DNA of 6,479 nucleotides from Treponema sp. UBA4232. Its GTDB lineage: Bacteria; Spirochaetota; Spirochaetia; Treponematales; Treponemataceae. Below are positions 6,236 to 6,479 of the stretch, piece after piece (within the stretch, counting starts at the first letter, position 1; each line of letters opens with the position of its first letter). The translations under genes were made by a program, and so were the position numbers. The stretch lies in NCBI GenBank assembly GCA_002396325.1, contig DGXM01000123.1:1-6479 (forward strand), given 5' to 3'. Below the pieces are notes generated by a model that was given only the letters and a program-made list of their open reading frames with translations, was not told the DNA's origin and did not search any database.

Positions 6236-6269
6236 ACAAAAAAAGGCACCCGCAAATGCAGATGCCTTT
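6236..6269 (-). terminator. Intrinsic terminator of gap
   Basis: Read on the minus strand, AAAGGCATCTGC (6269-6258) pairs with GCGGGTGCCTTT (6253-6242) around a four-base loop, ATTT. This 12-bp stem includes two G-U pairs, and T-rich sequence follows. It lies about 20 bases beyond the gap stop codon and faces the TPR-gene terminator. Confidence 0.85.
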
Positions 6270-6288
6270 CATCAACTCAGAATTGATT

Positions 6289-6479
6289 CTACTTCAACTC
6301 AGCGAAATATTTGATTGTGCGAACCATCTGGCTTGTGTAGCTGTTCTCGTTGTCGTACCAGGGCACGACCTGCACCTGATAGGTGTCGTCGTCGATCTTG
6401 TTGACCATGGTCTGGTTGGCATCGAACAGGGAGCCGTAGGTCATGCCGATGATATCGGAGGAAACCAGCTTCTCGGTGG
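6289..6479 (-). CDS. gap: Glyceraldehyde-3-phosphate dehydrogenase, C-terminal part only
   Basis: The last 62 codons and the TAG stop are present; the start lies beyond the right edge. The enzyme oxidises glyceraldehyde-3-phosphate to 1,3-bisphosphoglycerate with NAD+ in cytosolic glycolysis. The readable sequence contains the family's C-terminal signature: SSDIIGMTYGSLFDA, then VVPWYDNENSYTSQMVRTI and a final KYFAELK. The WYDNE motif and the following helix are characteristic of GAPDH. The usual residues after WYDNE are W/Y/M-G/S-Y; here they are N-S-Y. The catalytic Cys and His lie outside the window. Codon use is strongly C/G-ending (43 of the first 47 complete codons), unlike its neighbours, as expected for a very highly expressed gene. 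It is convergent with the TPR gene and ends at its own terminator. Confidence 0.95.
   Translation of the reverse strand, partial: TEKLVSSDIIGMTYGSLFDANQTMVNKIDDDTYQVQVVPWYDNENSYTSQMVRTIKYFAELK

Overview
The window looks like ordinary chromosomal DNA from a spirochaete, most likely a commensal Treponema-like species. That placement rests on the moderately AT-rich base composition, the style of the secreted TPR protein, and the protein-level character of the topoisomerase and GAPDH genes. It is an inference from sequence character, not from a database match, and I am not certain at genus level.

Layout. Positions 1-5158 hold a tightly packed leftward (minus-strand) gene set. In transcription order these are a type IIA topoisomerase ATPase subunit (parE-like, with an unusual Lys/Ala-rich N-terminal tail), its DNA-cleavage subunit (parC-like, 15 bases downstream), a polytopic membrane protein of unknown function (72 bases further on), and the first 54 codons of a YigZ/IMPACT-family protein that overlaps the membrane protein by ATGA and runs off the left edge. 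Positions 5159-5335 form a divergent promoter region. Rightward from it, 5336-6160 encodes a secreted, probably periplasmic, TPR-type protein with its own promoter, Shine-Dalgarno and intrinsic terminator. The right edge (6289-6479) is the 3' end of a minus-strand gap gene (glyceraldehyde-3-phosphate dehydrogenase), with its own terminator facing the TPR gene's terminator.

How the genes work together. ParE and ParC would form the A2B2 type IIA topoisomerase that passes one DNA duplex through another using ATP; the lack of a GyrA-box and the short C-terminal region fit topoisomerase IV (decatenase) better than gyrase. The membrane protein and the YigZ-like protein appear to be co-transcribed passengers with no obvious link to topology. 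The TPR protein and gap are separate transcription units.

No new defence, mobile or RNA system is visible. The points most worth a second look are the basic N-terminal tail on ParE, a promoter lying so close to the parE start that the mRNA may be leaderless, the loss of quinolone-contact residues in both topoisomerase subunits, a dyad in the divergent intergenic region, and an intercistronic hairpin after parC. There is no gene-free stretch longer than 300 bases.
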